Of a DNA stretch of 64,000 nt, positions 21,920 through 33,500 are shown one piece after another. The notes below the pieces were generated by a model. The model was not told where the DNA came from, did no database searches, and saw only the letters and a list, made by a program, of their open reading frames with translations. The position numbers and the translations under genes were made by a program. Every line of letters begins with the position of its first letter. Within the stretch, counting starts at the first letter, position 1. The stretch is from Acanthochlamys bracteata (Eukaryota > Streptophyta > Magnoliopsida > Pandanales > Velloziaceae), in assembly GCA_019914995.1 (NCBI GenBank), contig CM034139.1:4442461-4506460 (forward strand), given 5' to 3'.

Positions 21920-24093
21920 TTACACAGCACAATGACTTCCGCACAGGCAGCTCCTAAGAAGGTTTAGCACAAATTAGAAAGAGGCCACAAATTAAAAAGT
22001 TAAAATAATACTATTCAGTGTACAACTATTGAAAGAAATCCATTTCGCTATTCTACATATAGGGATATGGTAACATTTGTAGAATAACAGTTCTTCAAGC
22101 AGTACAACATGATAGTGCTACTCTAACTGATTGAAAACTGGTGAATCCGAAAATTAAAAACACTGATCAGTCTCTTAGGTAAGTTAAATCAATTGTCTAC
22201 CTTAATGCCCATTGGAATGCAAAACATCAGCGAAATATTAGAAAGAAACTTACATCAAGGAGCAACTTCTTCTCCTTCTCTTCTTAGCTATCTCCTTTCT
22301 TCGAGGTGGTTGAAGCACGACTTTGATTGCAGTGTCGAAAACAGCTTTGACATTCTGTATGCAAAACAATAGATTAAAGAGAGCCAGATCTCTATCCACC
22401 CAATTACATCAACACACTTTGGTATACATAGTCAATACTACTCGCGCTTTAAGCTATGCTACAAACCTGTTGTGTTTTAGAACTACACTCAATGTATGCT
22501 GCAGCACCAATTTGCCTTCTGAGTTCTTCACCCTAAGGGGAAAGCAACAGGTTAGTCTAGCAAAACTTAATAATACTTTTTTCTCTAATAATCCACTGTG
22601 AATATCATTTGCAAACTTACTTGAGCAGGGGTTATTGCAGAAGCACCAGGATGATCAGCAAGATATCCCTTGTCTTCACGAAGATCTGGAGAAAGAAGCA
22701 CCTTATATAAGTAAAATTCTCAGAGGTTCTTCCTTGCAGTGTGCAAATGCAAAGCAAAGAAATATAAAATTTGACAATGCCTACCTAGCTTAGTCCCAAC
22801 AAGAACAATTGGTACATTTGGAGCAAAGCGTCTAAGTTCTGGCATCCACTGTTAATTCGACATAAAAGGTAATCAGTGAACAGGATAAAGAAACAACATA
22901 CATCGCAGAACCTTAAGAGAAGATCAACAGAGCAGTCATGTAGTCTTTTCACATTCAAGCTCTTCATTCCTTCCACAGAGCAGTGCTCTAAGAGCAGATG
23001 GAAAAGAAATGTTAAACCAATACCTTCTTGAGAACATTCTCATAGCTTGCCCTGCTAATCAGAGAGAAGGCAAGAACAAATATGTCAGCTCCTCTGTAGC
23101 TCAAAGGTCTCAGCCTGCTATAGTCTTCTTGCCCTATAACACCAAACAAGCATTTAATCAAAATTTGGCCTAATCAAACAAAAGAACACCACAACAGCAA
23201 GCACAGCCCAGCAGTTTGTAAGTGATGAGCTGAGAAATCTTATTACCAGCAGTATCCCACAATCCAAGGTTCACAATGCTCCCATCCACACAAACATTTG
23301 CACTGAAGTTGTCAAACACAGTAGGAATATAATCCTGTCCAAAAAGAAAAAAAGAATCACATCTATATTTCTGATTATCCAAATATACTAATTAAATTAG
23401 TATAGAAGTAACAAGTGCATGATTCTTCCAAGAAAACCAAACGGATTCAGGAGGCAACAAGGTATAAGGGTAAGCAACAAGTAAATTGACTTTGTCAGAA
23501 AAAGTACACAACAAAATTTAAGGGAAAAACACCTACAAAAAGGAAAAGGTTGCCATTTAAATTTCAAAAGGACAGCAAGGAAATATGTTCTCAAATTAAT
23601 GGCTAAATTAAAGGGAAAAACTTAAAAAAGGAAGCATTTTCTTTTCTCCCCAACAAGTAATAGTAGAAGTGAACAATCTTATAAATAAAAATCATACAAT
23701 GGAATTCAAGAAAATAGGTACTAAGCAGATGAATTTATGAAACAGAAAAAAGAACAAATAAATTGTTTTCCTAAAAATGAGTAGCTGGTCAAAACCCTAT
23801 AACAAGAATCCATCAAATGATTGTATGTATAAAAAAAATGGGGTACAGCAAGTAAGAAGCCATAAATCTTACATCAACCAAAATAGAAAAGGAAAGGACT
23901 TTTTACCTCATTACATGCTATTAGATGAGTTACAAACATGGGTATTCATTAAATTAAAAGGGCCAAAGAAAGAAAATAAATTAAATCAACATACAGTTGG
24001 GAACTTGTTGCTGGTATAGCAGATGAGCATGCAGGTCTTCCCCACAGCCCCATCCCCTACGGTGACACATTTAATAAACTTTGTAGCACTCAT
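21920..24093 (-). CDS. Type-II ROP/RAC small GTPase
   Basis: Eight exons on the minus strand, in transcript order: 24093-23995, 23334-23247, 23133-23024, 22848-22785, 22685-22621, 22532-22467, 22354-22254, 21953-21920. They join in frame to 208 residues. Motifs: P-loop GDGAVGKT (13-20), switch I PTVFDNF, switch II WDTAGQED, base-recognition GTKLD and ECSSK. The plant ROP insert is present. The C-terminus is a polybasic run ([12 protein letters not shown]) followed by [15 protein letters not shown]. This is the GC-CG type hypervariable end of type-II ROPs, which are S-acylated instead of prenylated. The closest recalled relatives are Arabidopsis ROP9, ROP10 and ROP11, which act in abscisic-acid and cell-wall patterning signals at the plasma membrane. 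The last intron splits this motif; see the separate finding. Confidence 0.93.
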
Positions 24094-24560
24094 GATCTCT
24101 TCCTCTTGTTCTTGTATAAAGATCAAAACAACCAGAGAAAAAGAAGAAGAAGAAGAAGAATGGAGTAGTAGTTAGTAGTAGAGTAGTACTACAGAAACAA
24201 CCAGGAGAAGAAACACAAGTGTGGTGAACAGTACAAGTCAAGGTAGGTAGATGAGAAAGAAATGAATGGGACAGAAGTTATAAATGCCCACTTCTGTCTT
24301 TGTGTTTTCTTTACTTCTTTTTTCCTTTCGTATCTTATTAGTTTCAAATTTCTTGGAGAAAGGAAGGAGGACAGTGGGATGCCGCTGTTGTTGTTATGTT
24401 ATGTGTGTTGTTTCTTGTGGTATTCCCTATGCACGTTGATGTTTCCTTTCAGAGATTTCAAATATCAAATTTCTCCCCTCTCTACTGATCAGGAAAGAAC
24501 AAAATATATAAACTTTTATTTTCTCTCGGTTCAAATTTAAAACAAAGGAAGCATGGGTGT
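24094..24560 (-). promoter_or_regulatory. ROP gene leader and proximal promoter
   Basis: A GAA repeat on the plus strand at about 24140-24164 would read as CTT repeats in the transcript leader, a common plant 5' UTR feature. The rest is pyrimidine-rich on the transcribed strand. No TATA box can be assigned with confidence. Confidence 0.4.
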
Positions 24561-24779
24561 GGTCCGTGTGGAGACTGTTCGAGAGAATATATAAAAGTAA
24601 TTTTCATTAAAAAATAACTCATAGTTTAAATTTTTTAATAATGTTTTACATTTTTTTTTCTAAACTTCATAAAATCTAAAAAGATATATTGTTTTAAAAT
24701 GTTTTAAATTATTTATTTTAGAAGAATTTATTTTTATAAATATTTTTAAATATCGTCTAATACTAGAAGTCTGATATTC

Positions 24780-25011
24780 GGAGCCATTTGAAAAATTTTA
24801 TAAAATATTTTTTTAAAATATAAATTATTTTATTTTATTTTGATAAATAATTTTTATTATTTTGATCATAAAATAAATAACTAATAAAAAAATTTATTAT
24901 AAAAATTTTATATTTTTTAAATTTTTAATAAATTTCTTAGAATTTAAAATATATATATTAAAATGTAAAATAAAAAAATAAAAAATTACTTTTAAAAAGT
25001 GTTTGCCAACC
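24780..25011. mobile_element. Possible MITE relic
   Basis: GGAGCCATTTGAAAAATT at the left weakly pairs with GGTTGGCAAACACTTTTT (reverse complement of the right end) around an AT-rich body. There is no clear target duplication. Confidence 0.35.
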
Positions 25012-25700
25012 GTTCCAAATATTTTTATCTTTTTGTTTTTCATACTTTTCGAAAACACCAGAGAGCCGAGCGAACAAGAAGAGTGGGTCCCACGTTCTGC
25101 GGTGACCAAATTAATTTTAGTGGATTTTCTACTTCTGACCAAGCTTTGGTTGGGTTGGGAACCAAAATTGGATTGGGTCAGCTACCTGACCAATACCCAA
25201 ACTGCTATAAATTTAACCATCACCAGTATGCGAACTCGAACTAAGGTAACTTAAACTAAACATGCATACACAATTTTTTTAAAATATTATAAAATTAAGA
25301 ATACCAAAAACTCTTTTCACAAGCACATTATTAGTCAAAACTGTTATAGCAATATATGATAAAAACATATTCTAATGTCACCAAATTTTATATTTTTTAA
25401 AGTTTAAATATGAATCATTTTATATATTTTAATCATTATTTTAAATTATATTTTTATTTTACTTTAAATTTTATTTTTATCAAAATTTTATTTTAATTTT
25501 ATTTCACCTGTTTCATTACTATTTCATTACTAGAACTTCCGTTTTAACATCCAAACTACAATTTGAGACGTCTATATTTTATGTTTTCTTTTGGTGGATA
25601 GACATCAACATACTTATTATTACAAAGAAAATCTGGAAAAATGATGTTACCCTCTAAAAGACACCTGATTTATGTGAGCTTCAATCTTGCTATTAGAGTC

Positions 25701-25908
25701 ATATTTGGAGAGTTTTTTCATCCAATTTTTTATTTTATATTTTTTAATAAAATTTTTTTTTAAATTTAAAAATACAGAAAAATTTTACGTTATAAAAATT
25801 TTTATTAATTATTTTTATTTTTCTAAAATATAAAAATAAAACTTATTTTTTAAAAAATTTCAAAAAAGTTTTTTCTAATTTTTTTAAAAAGTACTTTCAA
25901 ATCTTCAA
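25701..25908. mobile_element. Possible MITE relic
   Basis: ATTTGGAGAGTTTTTTCA at the left pairs weakly with GATTTGAAAGTACTTTTT (reverse complement of the right end). The body is an AT-rich foldback. Confidence 0.35.
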
Positions 25909-26187
25909 ATTACAGAACCGCCAACTAGCCATGCAATTGACGGCGGCAGATAACAAGATGTTAGCTGTTATTGTCTATAGAAATATTCTCTGGTTGGATT
26001 CGCCGGATGTCCGAAGATGAAGTCGAGAAAGCTGTCAGTGAGAAATTTTAAATAAACTACTAACATATAAATCCATAAAAATTTAAAATAAAAAATTATT
26101 TACAATTAATTTTTTTAATAAAAGGATACTTTTAAATATGAAAATAACAAATCTAAAGTGAGGTAGTAGAGTTCAGTTATGGAGGAG

Positions 26188-26445
26188 TGCTTATAAAATA
26201 TAATTTTTTTAAAATAAAAAATATATTTATTTTTTTAAAATATAATTTTTTTATTTAAATAAATAATAAAAATATATAATAAAAAGATATTATTATATAA
26301 AAATTTTATAATTTTTAAAGACTTCAAAATGTCCACTTTTGACTCCAAATTTTTAAATAATTTTTTTAAATATTTATAAAATATATATAAAAAAATTTAA
26401 ATAAAAAATTTAAAAAGAACTTTTAAAAAACGCAATACTAAATGC
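26188..26445. mobile_element. Possible MITE relic
   Basis: GGAGTGCTTATAAAATAT at the left and GGTGCATTTAGTATTGCG (reverse complement of the right end) enclose an AT-rich foldback. The match is weak and the limits are approximate. Confidence 0.35.
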
Positions 26446-27535
26446 ACCTAAATATCAGGATACCTTTATTTGTTAGGAACTGATTCCTAATGACTTTTTC
26501 AAAAATAAATTATTAAAAGTGGTTACTACTGATAAAATAAACATGGTCAAAAAATAAAAATAAGGTAGGACATAGCAGACAGGGCTGGCTTCTTGATATA
26601 GAAGAATGTCGTCCCCTTGCTTCCTAAAGTTAATACTTATTAGTTATCTCGATTTAAAAAATGCTTAATTTTTAAATTATAAGTTAGAAAACTAAAAACA
26701 TTTCAAATTATTTTGTTACCTTAGTGCTTTGTCTTCAAGCTAACCACAGCATCTATCCAGAAATAAGAAATTAGATTTAATTTTTCAGAACATTTAAGAA
26801 TACTTATACTTATTATAGGGTGGAGATAAGAGCACAATCACCTTTAAGGGCACCTAAGGAGCATCCCTTCTAAAAAATATATAAAAAATTTTAAATATAA
26901 TATTCACTATTAGATATAAAAAATTATGAGTTATAAATATGATGACAAAATTTTATTTCAATCATATTTTTTTATCAAAATAACATTAAAAGAAAAACAA
27001 TATATTTATAAAATTTTATTATTTATGTTATTTGATAAAAAACAGAATAGAAATTGATTTGTATTTTGATTGAGTTAAAATTTTATCTAAATATTTTTAC
27101 TAATAATTTTTTCTATCTAACGGTGAAAATTAAATTTGAAACTCTAGATAAAAATGGTACCTCTAAAGTCTATCCATATTTATAATATAAAATTTTTTTC
27201 TAAATATTTTAAATATATTTTATAAAATAGATTTTACTTTTTTACTAAAAATAATAAAATTTTTTGATATACAATTTGTTATTTCTAAAAATTTTAAATA
27301 ATATTTAAATATTAACAAATATTAAAAAGTTTATTACAAAATTATAAATAAAAAATTAATGAAAAGTTTTAACGGACTGCTTCGGCCAAAGGGGCCTAGT
27401 CCTACAGGAACGATCTACTATTAATGGGCCGCATTCAGGAGATGAAGAAGGATGATTTCAAGAAGAAATTGAAGAGACAGTTGGATGATTTTTTGATCCT
27501 GCGCGCGATCGAGAAGGAGAGACGGAGCACAGTGA

Positions 27536-30500
27536 ATGCCTCCCAACTGTTTCTGCTTCCTCATTTACCACCGCTCTCCACATGCAACTGCCATAACTAC
27601 ACTTCCTACCAGACCTTCTTTGTTTCTATCTACTCTATTTTTAGCTCGTTCTCTTTCCGGCAATTCATCGAAAACTTTCGGTGCGCACTCTTTCATCCCT
27701 TATATTTCTTTGGTTAGTGTGAAAGTTATCTGATTTTGTTTTGTGGTTTGTAGAGAGAGAGGAACAGAAATCTAAGGCGACTTTCATGGATGTTTTCAAG
27801 GCAGCAGTAAAGCAAGCTGCTTTACAAGAAGGTCATGGGGCAGTTGCTATACGAGCTGAAAGCAAGAGTTATACATTTGCGCACATTGTTTCCTCTGCTT
27901 GGAAGATTTCTGAGTTGCTGATCTCCAAAAATTCGAGCACCACTGTGAGATCGAATGTCCGGTTTCCGTTTTTCCTTTCCCTTTATTTTTCTTTTGTTTT
28001 TTGGTTGTTTTTAACTTGTTATATAATGTTAAATGAATGGTAATATGCACATTAATTGTTTTTAAATTAGATATAGAATCTGCAGGCTCAGAAATAATGA
28101 AGATAGGTTGTAGTTACAATTGAACATGACTATAGGATTCACAAAGGTTCTGCCTTTTCATGTCTTTTTTGTTAGTTCTTCAAGAGATAGGGGGATATTG
28201 CATTCTCGAACTCAAGTATAACCTTTTTGCAGCCTCGTAGTTAGAACACATTTACATTTCTGCATTAATATCTCATCATAATTAAGTTTCTATGCTATTG
28301 CTGGATAAGCGCCAAGCAATTGCCTATTGCTGGATAAGTGCCAAGCAATTGTCTTACTTCATGGTTGTGTTTTGTCATCTCTGTTATTCATGTGATCCTT
28401 CTAATTCTTTTGCCTTTCAAAGATGCTCAGGATTGCTTTTTGTTAAACAGGTAGATGAAGTTTGTAAGGATGACGAATCTACTCAAAAAGGTGTTGACAG
28501 ATCCAAACATCTACATGGAAATCGGATAGGGATCATTGCAAAACCTTGTGCAGAATTTGTTGCTGGGTTATTTGGAACTTGGCTTAGCGGAGGAGTTGCA
28601 GTTCCTCTTGCTCTCAGCTATCCTGAGGCTGAACTTCTCCATGTGATGAAGGATTCGGTTCGTTTTATATAGTGTTCATTTCTCTAATGATTTTCAGATT
28701 AAGTATGCTACCTGAGTCGACTTACAGATTTAAAGTGTACTATGTCTGTAGCCTTAAGATTTTAAATGGTTTAAAGCTATGACTTTTCTCATTTCTGACT
28801 CTTCCTTTTCCTATTATTGTGGCATTGGAAGTTTTACCTTTTTCATAGGAAAATCTTATAGTATGTAATACTTTTTAAGCAAGTTATTTTAAATTATTAC
28901 TATGTGGGTGAAACATGTAGTGTTGATCTTGTATCTTTCTCTCTGTCATCGATGTTATTTTATGGCTTTGTAGATCTCATGACAACATTGGCAGTAGATC
29001 AATTGAGTATGTATTGAAAGTTATTTCTGCAATTAGATACATAATAAAAATTTTTTGCTCATTTGTTTGCTTCTGAAAATCTCCCTAATGTCGTACTTAA
29101 GAGTTAAGAAAGCAATTGAAGCTTGGGTTCAGTTGGATATCCCGTCAATAAGAATTTATGATTTCCTGGAATGTCTGAATGCAAGTAAACAGTATGACAA
29201 TTTCCCCTAGCCTTCTCACTCTATAAAAACTATCTTTCTTTTTGGCTCTATGATTGTATCTTGTTTTGTTTGAAGCTTATAAGGAATTTTATGTGTTGCC
29301 TAACAATTCATAAGGCTCTAAAAGCTTTGATGTCCAGGATGTTTCTATGATTCTAAGCACCAAAGATCATCAAGAAGCCCTGGAGAATATTGCCTCCAAA
29401 TGTTCTGCTCAATTTTCACTTATTCCTTCTGTGCCTGACACATCCAACTCAAACTTGAATGGAGAAGTTGGGGACTCCACATCTCACTTGACAAGGGAAA
29501 TTGAGAAGCTTGAAGTTTCTAAAGGTATATTAGAGTGGTAGTTAGCTCGTTATGTTTATTCCTCTGACATTTTGAGGACTGGCTTATGTTCAAATCAGCT
29601 CTATAAGAGAATTTCCTTATTGAAGATCATAAAACCATTAGTTTGGCATGTGATGCATATTTACAAAACAATTAAAATTAAAATTAAATAATAATAATAA
29701 ATAAAATAAAAGATGTTAGCACTTGGATGTAGATATCTGGTTCCAATAATACCTTACTTCTTCAGCACTAGACAGATAATTTTTGCTTGTTCCTTTTTGC
29801 TGATGCTTATTGGTGGATGGAATTACGATATCATCACCCCAGACATTCTACTTTATGCATTGGGCACATGTGCATATGAGTCTACACTCTTAATTCAGTG
29901 CATGGATTCACAATTTATTGAGTTTATCCAAGAATATAAGTCGGTATCTTGGTTAAGTCCTGTCCGGAACCAGCATTGCCGTAAATTGTTCATAAGTTTA
30001 TTAGATGGGAGAAGAATATCCATCTTAGTCAATAGTTCCAAGTACACCTTTTGGTGCACAAAAACATAGGAAATAAAAATGAATTTCAACATTGATACCT
30101 GTGGTTTTGCAGAAGGTGATCCTGCTTTGATTCTATATACCAGTGGCACTACAGGCAAACCTAAAGGTGTTGTGCACACACACTCCAGTATAATTTCTCA
30201 GGTACATGTTTGAGACATTCATACACAAGCCTACTTCAGCTACTTAGATTCTCTAATGTGTCTTTTCACGTTGTATCTTTCTCCTTTATGCTATTTTTTT
30301 TTCTTAGATTGTTGATGCTAGTCTAGGCTTGACAATTAAGGTTTGGAGTGTGTATACTGTCACTGACTGTGTACATCTTTGGTGAAGCTCTCTTTGTGAA
30401 TTCCATTTTATAGCATTCAAGGATGCAGCTGTTTCTGTTCTTTTCCTTTGCCCTTGGCTTTTTCTTTAATTGTAAAATAAGGAGCCATGATTATCAAAGT

Positions 30501-33500
30501 AGAAAGTTTTACCTTTACAAGTTGGTTGGTAAATCTGGATGATACACTTTTGTTGCCAGTCTTATGTTAAAAGTTGGATCCTTCATGAGATAGTTGTTTT
30601 CTGGTATCTCTTAGACTGAAGCATTCTTGTTAGAAAATCATTTCATCTAAGAATGCTTATAAGAATATTCAATCATATTGGCAGAATGTTGATGCCTTAG
30701 GAATCAGGATTTTCTCTTTGTTGTTATCTTCCCTATCTCATCAGTACAGATATTTTTAGATTATTCAATCTTTTCTTTGGTTGTATACACAGGCTCGGAT
30801 CCTGACAGAGGCATGGGAATATACAAGTTCAGACCATTTTCTCCATTGCTTACCACTACACCATATCCTCCAATAATGTCTTTCTTTATACACATGCATG
30901 CCTGTGTGGTTCAGCGAGTGTGTATGTGTGCACGCTTGTCATACCAGAGCAAGTTTGCATTTTTATTTTATGCATATGTGGGTGAAAATAGAAAGAGCAT
31001 CATGAAGGTTTTTTCAATATCATATCCTATAGGTCATTTATTGCCTACCCAGGCCTCAAGAAAGAACACTTAGATTTCACCTAAACTAATTGAAATCTCT
31101 AAATACAGCAAGAGTTTGCTCTATCATTAGAAAGGTCAATGAACTATAAGATCATTAATGGCTTAGAAACTATGTGACCTGTGACAAATCTTGGAAATTG
31201 AGGTAGTTGGTTTTAATATTTTTTTATTTTAGTGTTTATTGATAATACTTGAACTCCTTTAAGACTTTGAATTATATATTTCTTAAATTTGTATGGTGTA
31301 GACCTATTTAGAAATAGAGTTTGTGGTTAGTTTAAGGTAATTCTCGGGGTAGGTCACAGCATTGGTTTAAATCTTTCTTTAAAGCTTAAAGTTCAAAGTT
31401 CAATATGATCTGGTGAGAGTCTAGATGAAAACCTAAAAAGGGGAGTAGATCTTCTCTTCTCATGGCATGTGCACCTATGCTTTTAAGTCTTGAAAATTCT
31501 TCTGCGGAACTATTTCTAAATTTAACTTAGCGCTTCTAGTTTTCCTCATATGACTCTGTGGGTACTCTTGTAAGAAATGGTTCTTCTCAGTTGTTTTCTT
31601 TTCCTATGTTTCCTGCTTTTAACTAGATGAAACTTAATTGTGGCCCTTGATTTCTAGCTTACATGTACATGGTCTTTTTAACGCCCTACTTGCGCCTTTG
31701 TATGCTGGATCTATGGTATGTTTTCTTCTCTCCAAAATTTTCAACTTTATTTACACCAGTTTAGTCGGATCTCCTTCCTTCTCTTTCATGGCTTATTTGC
31801 ATTGCATATCTTAGAGCTTATGTAGCTGTGCTTGAAGGATGGTAAGCCAGCATCAGCGTGCTCATTTCTTTCAGGGCCCCATTTCACTATGCGACAACTG
31901 GAATATATAAATCACTATCATGCTAAAATTACAAAGGGTTATATTAGGCCATTTTTTAACAGGTTTCTTCAGAACACAATTTCTTTCTTTCAAATGGAGT
32001 CTATTGCATCCATTGTTGTCTAGGTTAACTCCGTTGTGTAACTGTTTTGCCTACTTTCAACCGACTGTTATGAAGAGTTTGTGTAGCTATCATGTTTTTC
32101 GAGCTTGAGAGACATCTTTTAGTCTTTCTCTTTTTGCTTAAAGGTGGAGTTTATGCCAAAATTTAGCGTCCGAGGAATATGGCAAAGATGGCGTGAATCA
32201 TACCCAACAGATGGAAGCAAAGCAGATGATGCTATTACTTTGTTCACTGGTGTGAGTTGTGCTTTTGCTTTTCCTGTATTTATCTTTCACTAATGATTTG
32301 AATAAACTTTTACTGTATCAAATGAATATTCTTTGAGAAGAAGCTGAACTAGGAGAGCAGCTCATTGTGTTCATGGAACGATTAATCAACATTCTCTATC
32401 TGATGATATTAGGTTCCAACAATGTATACTCGGTTGCTGCAAGGTTATGAAGCAATGGACCCTGATCTACAACAAGCCTCAGCTGCTGCTGCTTGTAAAC
32501 TGCGTCTCATGGTAAGACATACATATTATCTATTAAAAGTGCTCACACTCACATCATTCTTAGAAATCGACATTGTTTATCTAGAGTTACATATTAAGAG
32601 ATACATAGTATCTGTTAACCTGCTTGGCTTGTTATCTTAAGCCAAAGAAAGATGTTCCGTGCATCTATTATTGAGTACATCCATGTTAAGAGACACATCG
32701 TTGAATCTATGGATCATGACTATTTCAATGGCTCTCCATCATTGAGTACCCATATGGCTTCTTAGCAATTAGCCCTACATAAAACTGTTAGTACTACAAA
32801 GTTGCTAACTTTGCAGTATCATTGAAGGCTTTTACTTTGCAGTATCATTGAAGGCTTTTCTCAAATATGGATCGGGTTCGCTGACCATCTTTTGAGCACC
32901 CTTGAAATTGGAATGGCTTGTTTGTTTTGATGTTCAGCGTTAATGCCATCAAACCATTAGAGTATCCTACTATCAACTATTGAGACCTGGTGAACTCCAA
33001 TAACATTGTGCAGTTTTAGTCTCCTCCGAGCATTGCAATAATGACAAAGAAATGTTAGGGGACCTTATCTATCCAAAACTACTTATTACTTCACCTATCT
33101 ATTGGAGTCTCCCTTATATAAGTCTACAAACTTTAATAATTCTAATTATAAAATATTTACTGATTAAAAGGTTGTAATGATGGTGATATTTTTTATTTTC
33201 TTTGTCTTAATAGATGTGTGGATCTTCTGCACTTCCTTATCCACTTCTGAAACAATGGGAAAATGTAACAGGTCATCGTCTCTTGGAACGTTATGGCATG
33301 ACAGAGGTTAGCCACTTCATATATTATCAAAATTGTCTTGTATGTATATATTTTGAATAGCTATTAAGGTTTCATTCGTATAGTTCGTCATGGCATTATC
33401 AAATCCCTTGCATGGTATACGAAAAGGAGGAACAGTTGGTAAACCTCTACCTCGTGTCGAGGTAAGTTCAGAGTTCTACTGTGTACTTGATAATCTTCTG

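Larger units (their letters stand above)
24561..27423. other. AT-rich spacer made largely of MITE relics
   Basis: No gene was recognised over 2.9 kb. Several AT-rich foldback stretches are present: 24780-25011, 25701-25908 and 26188-26445, with a further AT-rich block at 26860-27360. A GC-richer, unidentified island lies at about 25060-25250. The final 60 bp is more GC-rich and probably belongs to the AAE13 promoter. Confidence 0.55.

Noticed and set aside
22323..22601. Plus-strand frame across ROP exons
   Set aside because: It spans ROP introns and exons on the wrong strand and has no motif of its own.
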